Origin: Calliphora vicina
Lineage: Eukaryota > Arthropoda > Insecta > Diptera > Calliphoridae
NCBI RefSeq assembly: GCF_958450345.1
Contig: NC_088783.1
Coordinates: 21,517,701 to 21,581,700, forward strand
Length of the DNA: 64,000 nucleotides
Reading direction: 5' to 3'
Shown: positions 22,801-34,800 of the stretch, piece by piece
Layout: each line of letters starts with the position of its first letter
Position numbering within the stretch: position 1 is the stretch's first letter
The notes under the pieces: generated by a model
What the model was told of the DNA's origin: nothing
The model's database searches: none
The model's input: only the letters and a program-made list of their open reading frames with translations
Program-made: the position numbers and the translations under genes

Positions 22801-25800
22801 TTATACACACACAATTAAAAATAAATAACTATCATATAGACATAAATCATACGACCTAATTTCATGATGATCGGTCCAGAATTGGTCATAGCTCCCATTT
22901 AAGACCCACTTGAAACTTTAAAAGAAAATTGATTTTGCTCATTATGGTCGGGCTTGACCGACTTGTTTTTTATAAAACCAGTTCATTATTTTTTTTTATT
23001 TTACTGCGTATGAGGAATGTATGTCTATTAGATATTAAGTATACGCACAGTTATATATACATAACATTATTTTGTAGCATACTTTAGGGAGCTTTGAATA
23101 CTGTCAAATCTTATAGGTGCGTATGAGTGATATTATCGTTTTGGTACATATAACAAAACAATTGGAATTGAGAAAAACGACAAAAATGTTTAACCTAACC
23201 ACTTTAGTGGGAAAAAATTTCCAAAAACATTTTGTATTTTTTCGGCTTAATATCTTTAAAAAGTGGTTAAAATCGAATAATAATAAGAGTTTATCCCTCA
23301 TAAATGTCAGTAAATATGTCGGTGTTCAAAAAAAACCAAATATATCTTAGTAAATAAGTCTTATAATGTTAAAGACTTGTTCAGGTGAGTGTCAGATTTG
23401 TATGTTGTAATATATCAGTTTTTAATATTTTTTTTTTCAAATTGATCAATTGATAAATTTATACATATTTTTAACTCACTGCAAACACTGTAGCCCAGCT
23501 AACACACAGATACCAATAAGTTGCTTGTTATACCCTACACCACCATAGTGGGGAGGGTATTATGCGTTTGTGCAGATGTTTGTAACGCCCAAAAATATTA
23601 GTCTAACACCCACCTTAAAGTATACCGATCGACTTAGAATAACTTTCTGAGTCGATTAAACGATGTCCGTCCGTCCGTCTGGTTGGCTGGCTGGCTGTCC
23701 ATGTAAACCTTGTGCGCAGAGTACAGGTCGCAATTTTGAAGATATTTCGATAAAATTTGGTACATATAATTTTTTCGGCCCAAGGACGAAGCCTATTGAA
23801 ACTGGCTGAAATCGGTCCATTATTTCACCTAGCCCCCATACAAATGTCCTCTCGAAATTGGACTTTATCGGTCATAAATCTTTAATTTATATATGTATCT
23901 ACACAAATTTTGCTCCAAATAAGTTTTATTTATACAAAATTCATGTCACCAAATTTTGTTACGAGCGGTCCATAATTAGTCATAGCTCCCATATAGTCCC
24001 GCTTCCGAAAATCACTTTAACGTGGTTAAATCACTTAAAAACGTTGGTATATACACAAAATTCAACATAGTTAACTTTAATATAGACATAAATCACACGA
24101 CCTAATTTCATGGTGATCGGTCCATAATTGGTCATAGCTCCCATATAAGGCCCACTTCCGAAAATCACTCAAAAATATAAATTATTGATATTTTAAAAGA
24201 AAAATATTTTTACTCATTTACTTGGTGTAGGGTATTATATGGTCGGGCTTGACCGACCATACTTTCTTACTTGTTATTTTTTCAATCTATCGAAAAAAAG
24301 CATCAAAAGTTTTATCTTTTTATGGCAATTCGCTAACATAAAAATATATACAACAGCAAAAATTTTAAACAACTACAAACACGTTTATTGGAAAAATGCC
24401 ACAAAAATATCAGCGTAGAAAAAAAGCGAACAGCATCATAAGAGTGTTAATGGAAGCTCTTCGGAAAAAGTGTCAGCTGCACTTAACATTATTGTACAGC
24501 AAAAAAAAAAAAAAAATAAAAACTGACAACACATTTTATTTTCATCCACCCTAGCTCCCTGTTTTTAAAGGTTTTAATATCACATACCAAGTTATTCAAG
24601 TGTGAACTTGACCTACACTTTAACGATACAACATTTTCAATATTTTATAGATTCTGTATGTGTTTAGTGAAGGTTCTCTTGGCAAAATCAATGGTGAGTA
24701 GAAAACACTTAGAAAATAAAAAGGGTATTTGTTTTTGTTGTTTTAATATAATTTATACTCACCGACATTTCGCAGGCTGGATGATCAATAATTTCCAAAT
24801 CTGTCTCTATGCCATCGACCAGAACCGATACGGTTTTCTGTCCATAGTCATCATCTGCAAGGGGAGAAATAGGAAAATAAAATAAATTGAATGTGTGTTT
24901 ATAAGGCAAGCTGAGTTATTGACATATGTTTGTACGAATGTTAAAGGTTTAAGGTTAAATGTTAAGTTTAAAAGTTAACAAAAATGTTGTGTTTTTTAAA
25001 ACATTTGTAGAATTTTCTTTTGGTTACAAAGTTTTTTTCTACTATTTGTTATAAAGTTTGGGGAATGGTAAAATTTGAGAATTGAAAAGAAATAAGTTTT
25101 ATTTTGCTGAAACATTGATGTCAATTTTGTAAAGTTGTAAATGATTCATACTTATTTAGAAATGAACATAAAAAGTCATTTTAAATAAATAAATTATTAG
25201 AAAAATTTCAGTTTTTATTTCTAAAATTGTTTGGTTTTTTAGTTCTCAATGCGGAAAATGCAACATGTGCACAAACAGATTTCAAACTATGTTCAAATTT
25301 GCCAAAATTGACTTTTCTCCATAAATTGATTCACAGTATACATTTCTAACTACTCCAAAAATTTCTTTCTCATCACTATCTTGTTTGACTGGACAAAATA
25401 CCGTTATGTTTTGATAACAGTTTGGAAATAACTAGCTGAATCGATTGATCCACCAGGAGTTCTGTAGGGTCTAAAAGTAGGGCAAATCAAGCTCAATTTC
25501 TTAGCTTTGATTTTGAAACATTTGTACAATATAAACTTATTAAAAGTATTTTCCATTGTGAGCTATGTCCTTTTCCCATCTGTCTAGCAACATATGGATT
25601 CCAAAACAAAAATAACTGTTTCATCTAAAGGGAAGCGTATCCCAGAGAGAGCGTTCTGCATCGATCGAAACAAATAGTAGTAGGACGGAACATGGTCTGG
25701 ACTATAAAGCGGGTGAGGCAAAACTTACCACTCACTTCATTCTGAATACTTTTTGAACAGTTATTGCAACATGTGACCAAACGATGCCATGATATAATAT

Positions 25801-28800
25801 TACGGTTTCATGTCTGACCGTATATTCTGACCATTTTTCGGCCAATGCTCACTTCAAATGAATCAGATGCATTCGAAACAAGTTCCCTGTTTTTTTCTGG
25901 CCAGATGTCAGCAGACTATAATAGATAGGACCCTTTTGCTCCCCAATAGATAGGATTATCTTACCGCCATGGATATTTGGCTTTGGTGTCGATTCGGCTG
26001 GTTGGCCAAGCTTCACATACGATCACTTCCGACATGTAAGATCGTCTTTCAAGGTCTCTCGACTTCAATTCATTTGGTACCCAATTTCCCTGCTTTTGGA
26101 TGAATCCTGCTGCTCGGAAATGTTTTGAAATTGCTGCTTAAGTAGCTCCCAATGATTTTGCAAGCTATTGCTGAATTTGCTTCATGGAGTAATGCCTCCA
26201 ATTCTTGGTCTTCAAGCTTTTTTGGCTGGCCTGGGAGATCTTAGTCTTCTATGTCAAAATCACCACTTCTGAACCGAATAAACCATCTGTTGCACAATGT
26301 AAACGATAGAATACATTCAGCATAAGCTTTGGTGGGCTTCAGCGGAACGTTTTTTCAAATTAAAGAACTAAAGCAAAACTTCCCGCATATGACGCTTTGT
26401 TGACACAAAAGTTCGACATTTTCGAAGCAAAAAAACTTTTTTGTACAATATAATGACACTGTGCTAGTTGAAAAAACTGTCAAGCGAGGCACCCAGTGGG
26501 TTAAACCCATTTACAAAGTTGCACCTTTACGTCAACAGCATACATACCTAGGTATCCATAGTAAAACGCATGCAGATATAATTAAAAATTAATTATAAAT
26601 ACGAAATTAACCGTAAGCTCTCTTTTGATGTGTCTTATTTCTGACTTTCTGGTTGAATTTTCCGTTTTGGTGTATTTAATGACTTATATTAAAATTTCAC
26701 GGATAATATTTTTGCGGAACATTTTAACCCCTTAAATCCCTGTTTTAATGGTGTTTGTTGCTCTTTTTTAAAAGGACAAAAAATACCCATGTCTTGGGGA
26801 TTTAGAGGGCTAACATATTCTACAAAAATATTCTCCGTAACATTTTACATAACTTTGCTGAATACATTTTATACCTAAAATGTAAGGATCACATGGTTTC
26901 TTATGACGATTAACAATAAGAATGTGCCAGAGTTGGGAAACTTTAACCCCCCCCCCTCAAATGAAATTCAGATGTAAACTTACAAAACGCCGAAACACGT
27001 GTCTTTTTTTTTTTGTATCCTCTATCAAAATTTATTGGTCGGACCTCGTAATTTTGGAAAAAATTTGATTTTGTTGTATAGTGTTATTAATAAATAAAAA
27101 AAATATTTTAATTTGAAAAATTTTTATCTTTGCAAAAACTCAATAAAAAGCATTTTTTGTCATACCTATACAACCACTTTTTTTCAAAAAATAATTAAAT
27201 GTAAGGGTAAAATTGGTTATCATAAAATATTTGAACCTTTTGTCTGTTTCTAACAAAATAAAAAAAAATAATATAGAAATTCCAACAAACGAGTTAGATA
27301 TTAGCATTTTTATGCTAACGGCAGCCATTCACCATACAAAACGTATGAACATACCCAGGTATGTTGCTGTTGACGTGCGTAATGCAGTTCTGCTGTTGAC
27401 ATAAAGGTTAGGTAAGGCTTAACATTATTTTAATATGCGTAGTAGTTTTAGAAATATAGATTTTTTGGCAAATATAATAATTTTTTAGCAAAATTTCGAA
27501 ATTTTCGTTTTCTAAAACGGCATACAAATTTGGAAAATGCAGAAAGAAATTGGAAATATTTCTAAAACGACCGCGCAGATTAATAAAATGTTAAGCCTTT
27601 TTTGAGTTACGCGAATATATGTTGTGCAACCTCCTCCATTTTCGAAACAACAGTATATCTCGAAATCTGCGATTAGGACCACTGGATTCAGCGTAATCGA
27701 ATTAGTTTAACCTGCACAGTGCTCCTCTTGACAGAAAAAAAAGTGTCAATTTCATGCAGATATGTAGCCTTCAAAATGACATATAAATAATTAAAAACAA
27801 AAGTCCCGTTCAAAAGATACACCATCTATTGTAAATGCCGCATTTTTAAGTCATATAGTTATTTTCAAAATTTAATTTTAGTTGCTTAAAATTTAAAAAA
27901 AATTGCTTATAATTTAATTCTACCATCCTTTTGCAATTAAATGCCTTTTAAAATATTTGGGGTATTCACACGGTAGTCATAAAGTCGTATGTCATAAAAT
28001 AATAACACGAAAAAATATGACTGCTGTGAGCAACCCTCATAAGATAGTGTGCTATTTCAAATTTGAGTCAGCTGATAAAAGAAAAAAACAATTACAAATA
28101 TTTTTAATAAAAAATGCCAAAAACAATTTAATTTAAATAAACTTAATAATAAAGTAAATAAAATCTTACCTGAGAATCTTCTAAACCATCCATTTTTAAA
28201 AAAATTGCTTGCCACAAAATAAATTGTTTAAGTACATAAACATAAACAGCTGTTGTCGGTGACTAAGCCGGCAAATTTTTCTGACGGCGGTTATTTTAAA
28301 TACGTTTGGTGGCTGCCAGTCAGCTAAAGTATACAAACAACATTTTCTTACTTTTTTTATATGTCTCAATGCGGCTCCTTCTAAATATTATCACCGGCAC
28401 GATGAAGAGTTTTTCCCTTTCGACTTAGATTTACACTGTTTAGTTATGACAAAACAATAAACATAGTATAAAATGTCTTATTATTTTATGACTTTTTTCT
28501 TTGAAGCACAACAACAATTTTTTAAAACTATTGTAAAACTTTAGTACTTTATGACAATATGACTTGATAGGACACCGTGTGAATACCCCAATTATTTTAT
28601 AATTATTTCAGCTTTTATATGAAATTATTAACGGCATTTTAAATTAAATTTTGTCTATATCTTTATACATATCGTTAGCTTAGTGCGCAAATGTGGTAAG
28701 TGCCTTTTATTAAATATATTTAAAATAATTTAATGCAGTTTTATTACTTATTCGGTGAGATTTATGATGATTAATAATCACAGTTCCGAAGAAGTACTTG

Positions 28801-31800
28801 GGCGTCTTTTTAGTCCTTTTTGGGACTTAGCTCATTTTCTATTACTCGTTTTTTAGTCCACTAACCACTAAGTAATAGTAAAAACACATGGTTTAGACTT
28901 TGTTATTTGATTTAAGGTCTTATCTCCCAAAGGCAATTGAACATTTTTTGGACATCAGTAGTCAAGATAATAATAAATATGAAAATAATTCAATATTTCC
29001 TTAAAAAAATTATAATTTAATTTGCATACCACAAAATGGAATTAGTACTTTTGTAAATATAATAACAAGATAAAAACGACAAAGAGTATATTCTTACTTA
29101 TTCTAACGTTCTGTATAAAAATCGCAATTTTCATAAAAAGTGGACTTAACACATTTGTACACTAAGCTAGTGATATCCATTTTATGGAAATGATTATTAA
29201 ATGCGTACATTATGAATATTTATATTTTTTATATACAGAGACATAAATAAATCAGTATGTACGAGTATGTTTGTGTTTAAGTATGTATAAAATAATTGAA
29301 CTAAATGATTAAACTCATTAATTTTAATTATATTCCAGCGCTTTTATGAATTATAAATCCACTTATTTACGCCGTGATAGTTCACTTTGACTTCATTTTG
29401 ATTAATTTTTGGAAGAATAAAATACACACAAACATGCTATTAATTAAGACCCATATGAATTGATTTTTATGTTAAATATTTTTTAATAAACATTTATGGT
29501 GGAGGATTTTAATATAAAACTATTTTTGAAGCGACAACAACGACTTTTGTTCAAGCTTCTTTAACAACACTTTCCAACAAATTGAGAATTTTGATTGGAA
29601 GAGAATAGCGATCCCATAATTCTGAAAGGGCATGTTGAGTAGAAGATTTTTTTGTAGAATAAACTTATGTATATAGAACTATTTACATATTATAATTTCA
29701 GTTCATGCGTATCATACGTGGATTTTTGGTTATTCTTTTAAAAAAAATGTTAGACCCAAGATGGCGTTTAATTTTGCTAATTAGGCGTAAAGTGCTTTAT
29801 TTGGTATCTTTGGTGACACCCACTGAAATTTTCCGGCAAAAATTTTTGTAGAATATTTGAATCCTTAAATGTCGTTTTTGAAAGTACTTTTTTTTGATTT
29901 TCTCGAAAAAATCAAAAAAAAGTACTTTCAAAAACGACATTTATGGAGAGGAGCTAGAGGGAGCTTGTGGAAGATCTTAATCTTCCACAAAAATGATCCC
30001 CATAAAATTCCTCAATATAACTCTGACAATAAGAATTCTCTCAGACATTAACAGTTAACATCTGAGTTAGAATATTCCCTTAAAATAGTCATACACATGA
30101 TCACATCAATCATTTTTATTTAACAATAACTGCAATATGTTACAGTTATGAGACACATGATTGTAGCTATCATATATATTATTGAAGTAATTAAGTATAT
30201 GTTTGTGGCAATCATGTCCATGATTAATCATTACATCATACTATGATGCTCTCAGAATCATAATATTACAACTATGGTTGCCGCAATCATATAAATATTT
30301 ACAGTGTCCATCATATTTTTTAAATAACTTCAAAAACTATTAATCATTCGTTTTTAAACACTCAAATTTATAATGAATTCAATTAATTAAAAAAAACGAT
30401 TTTGATTTCATTCTTTGTAGCTATGAAACTTAAAATACATCATCAATTTACGATCCTACATACTTGAAAATCACTTAACATTAATAATGTCCAATACCTT
30501 TGTTTTATAAATAAATTAATATTCTATAATAAATGCAAACAATTAAAAAAAATTAATTGTATTTCAGCTGGCAGCCTTAATAACATGCACATGTAAGTTG
30601 TTAAATATTTCTGTGAGCATAGTTGCAGGCCAGGTTAAAAGATAATAAGGCCTTGAGTTAATAACTATGATGGCTGAAAATACCATTTAATGTATAACAT
30701 GTAAAAACTTTTCAGGCAGCAGCCTGAAAAACATTTTACCAAATAAAAGTTTAATTTTATTAAAAAAACACTTTATGCTGACACAATTTTCATCTTGAGG
30801 GATAAAAAAAAAAACAGATGAAAAGTTGTGTAAGATAATTTTGTTTAATAATATTTATAAATACATGAGAGTGTATCCATGTCAATCAATGCGGGAGGAA
30901 TTCAAAGAGGCAGGATGATATGTTTTTGGCATGTGTTGCAACATATCACTATGATGATGATGTTGAAATTTAATTATTTTAATTGAAAACAATTGCTTGA
31001 ATTATTAATGAAAAATTCAAATATTACGTTTAAATTTTAGGCATATTTTCAACAAAAATTTCTATTGAAATATACTTTATTCAATTGCAAACATTTTCAG
31101 ATTCTTTAACCAACTTTAAGCAGATTCCAAGGAAAAAGTTTTCAAATATTAACCGTTGGAATATTTTCATTTCAGTCTTATTCATTCGAATAATTTTATA
31201 TAAAAATAATCGATTTAATTTAAATAGCAGAGGTATACAAATGCCGTATAGAGAAGCTATAATATTACATCATAAGCACAATTTTTATTTTGAACGAAAA
31301 TATATTTTTATTTTTTCTTCCCGTGATCAAATATTTGCAAAATCTCAATTGTATATTAAATACGATATTTGATTGTTATTGATAATACTAATCAAACCGT
31401 AGGCTCCCAATAAAATGATATTGAATGAAAGGATAAATGTGATATTGAAAATGTTGATGAAAGTGATATATCGTTAGCTCTTATTTTGAAACATTTGAAC
31501 AATATAAATTCATTCCGTTAACATATGGCTTCTGAGCGAAAATAACTGCTCATCTTTTGAGGCCAAGAACGAATCATGACAATATTGAATACTCTGTTCC
31601 AAACTGCAGCGTATCCCAGAGAGAGAGCGTACTGCATCGATCGAAACAAATAGTAGTGGGACTGGCCACGGTCTGGACTATAAAGCGGGTGTGGCAAAAC
31701 TTCTCAACCACTTCATCTTCTATATAAATAAAAATCAAATGTCGTTCGTTGGTAATTGCATCAGTTGAAAACAATTTTTTAGTTAAAACGTTGGTCATAG

Positions 31801-34800
31801 TCAAACATAGGTTTTTACGGAATGAAAAATTGACCACGACCACTTTTACGCCCACTTTTTTCGATTTATCTAAAATCGGAAAACGGCTACACCGATTTGC
31901 CTAATTTTTTGTATAAATATTCGTAGTTATCCAATTTAAGTTTTCACTGAGGGAAAAATTTTACCATGTTCACTTTTACGCCCACTTTTTTCGATTTATC
32001 TAAAGTCGCAGAACGCCTGAACCGATTTGGCTATTATTTTTTAAATGTTCACAATAGTCCACAAAAGCTTTTCACGCCCAATAGAAAATATCCATTGAAA
32101 TAAAATTACATAGCAAATAAAACTACTCATTCGTTGTCATTTAGAATGTTGTCTACATTCTAAATTCACTATTAACTTGGTCAATAAACGTTTAATCAAC
32201 AAAAAGAGTTGGATGTGTGATCACTCATATTTCTGGCCAAAAATCGATTTTTTATATAAAAACTCAAAATATCTAAATTCGCTAATAACTTGATCAATAA
32301 GTGTTTAATCAAGAAAAACTGCTCGATCTGTGATCACTCATATTTAATCAAAGAAAAGAGCTTGATCTGTGATCACTCATATTTCTGGACAAAAATCGAT
32401 TTTTTATAAAAAAAACTCAAAATATCTAAATTCGCTAATAACTTGGCCAATAAGCGTTTATTCAAGAAAAAGAGCTCGATCTGTGATCACTCATATTTCT
32501 GATCAAATATCGATTTTTTATACAAAAACTGAAAAAATATCTAAATTTGCATATAACTTGGCCAATAAGCGTTTAATCAAGAAAAAGAGCTCGATCTGTG
32601 ATCACTCATATTTCTAATCAAATATCGATTTTTTATATAAAAGCTGAAAAAATATCTAAATTTGCATATAACTTGGCCAATAAGCGTTTAATCAAGAAAA
32701 GAAGCTCCATCTGTGATCACTCATATTTCGGACCAAAGTTCGATTACTTACATAAACCCAATCAATTAATAAAAGTATATAAAGTATTGAATAATGACCA
32801 ATTATTTTAAAAATGAATGAACAGATTTGTTGATTCCAATAATGAATATTTTAACATAAATTAATGTGCTGTTTTTTTATAGCGAACGAGTGCTTTGTTT
32901 TTGTTACAATAACAAAACACATGTTAAATTTCCACTCAAAGTACTCGTTCGCTATAGAAAAACAGCACATAAATTTAAAAATTAGGAAAATGTTTTAACC
33001 TTGTTTGAACTCTATATCAAAGTCTAATAAATAAAAATATTTCTCTTGCAAGAATCAGCATGCTACTTTTTTCGTCTAGAATATTTAAATTAATTAAATT
33101 AAAAACATTTCTTAAAATTAAATAAATTTAAGTATTTCAATATGTTTGCAGTTATCAGCAGGACATCTTCCAAACACTGTATGAAGTAACATTTTGTGGC
33201 CTGATAATAATGTACAAGTACTTAAAAACACTCTAAAGGCTCTTGAATTCAACTTAATATATTATTGCTTGCTCTTAAGTATAAAATATATAGTATTTTT
33301 TTATTTGTAGAATGAAAGAAAAAAAACTAATTTCTTGTGAATTAAAACAAAACTACTGAGCAAATTTTCTGAGTTTACAAACAAACAAACTCATAAAACC
33401 CATTTACAAAACCCCGAATACTCTCCAACACAGAAAGACTAATTAAAACACTCACTCATTGTGTGGTAATTTTATTATTTCCATTATTTTATTTTGAGAG
33501 GGAGTCTCTGCTACAAAAGGAAAAAAATATATATTTCCTGTTTTTTCTACCTCCTTCTAAATATAAGAATATTATTTGATTTGTTATTGTGGAGAAAAGT
33601 CGTAGCAGGAAAAGCATAAATTAAATTATGATGAGTCCTTACGGCCAATTGCTAGTGGGTGTCTTAAAAGCAGCATAATAAAAATCAACTTCATACCACA
33701 GAGTTTTTAAGTATTTTTTTATTCTTATAAATAGTATATATATATCAGTATTATTTTTAGTTTTAATAGGCTGTCTGTAATGAGTTTTAAAACAACTAAA
33801 ATATTGGTTTGTTTAAGTTAAAAAATATAACAAAAAAAAATATAGGAAAATTTAATACTGAACTTAGATTTCAGTAGCCAACCTCTTTAATATTTTGTTT
33901 TAGTTTTAAATCATCCTAATGTGCATAAACACCCTTTATATAATGAACATAATTATGTCTGCATGTGGTTCTGTTTCATCTCCCTTGTAGGCGAATGTAT
34001 TAACTCATGTGTAAATGTCAGTGGCTTTGTTAATTTGTGCGTGTATTTGCATGTGTCAATCAAATTTAGCACTTTACGCAAACATTCACCTCGCTATTTA
34101 CATTAGGCTGGACCTTATTCTGCACTTTTCTGATTTTCGATGCTAAAGAGGTCTTAAATTGTTCATCGTCTAAAAAAGTGACATAAATTTTAGTAAAATC
34201 GGCCAAAACAAGAAAATAAATAAAACTCAATTAAAAAAAATAATGGTAACTTTTGTGATAATATGTCTTTCGGCTTTTTCTTTAAAAAAATAACTTAGCT
34301 AACAGTATTTTGCTTTATATGGGGAGCAATCAGCCATTTTCTAACCGAAACAGGAAATTTAAATTCAAAAACTCTTCATGTTAGAGTCAATGGATACATA
34401 TACTGTCGTCTACCAATAGATTCGTATTGAAGTGTTCTTTCATAATCTATTGTGATCTTAAAAAAACAATCTTAACTTCACAGTTAACACGCAGGGAAAC
34501 AGATTCTACCGAATTTGTTGCCAATCGAATGATTCTACCTTAGTGACCGAATTTTATAGTTGCGGCTACAAAATGTTGGAAGTGATAACAAAAATTTAAT
34601 ACATGTAAGCCTCCATTTACGCGGTACTTTATTTACGCGAATTCGATATAACGCGAACTCAAATTAGCAAAAATTTGTTCAAATACATGACTATTATATA
34701 ACGCGGCAACAAACAACAAGAATCGAAAAAAACACAAGCGAATAAAAATTTTTTTTTGAAAACTTCGTTAATTTTTATGAATTTTTTGCTATGTTTTGAT

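Noticed and set aside
29869..30051. 60-codon frame beginning in the hairpin
   Set aside because: It starts within an inverted repeat and runs into AT-rich intron; no support.
32369..32810. Two overlapping open frames with repeated ITHISDQISIFY-type sequence
   Set aside because: They only read through Helitron tandem units; the repetition is at DNA level and is seen in any frame without a stop.
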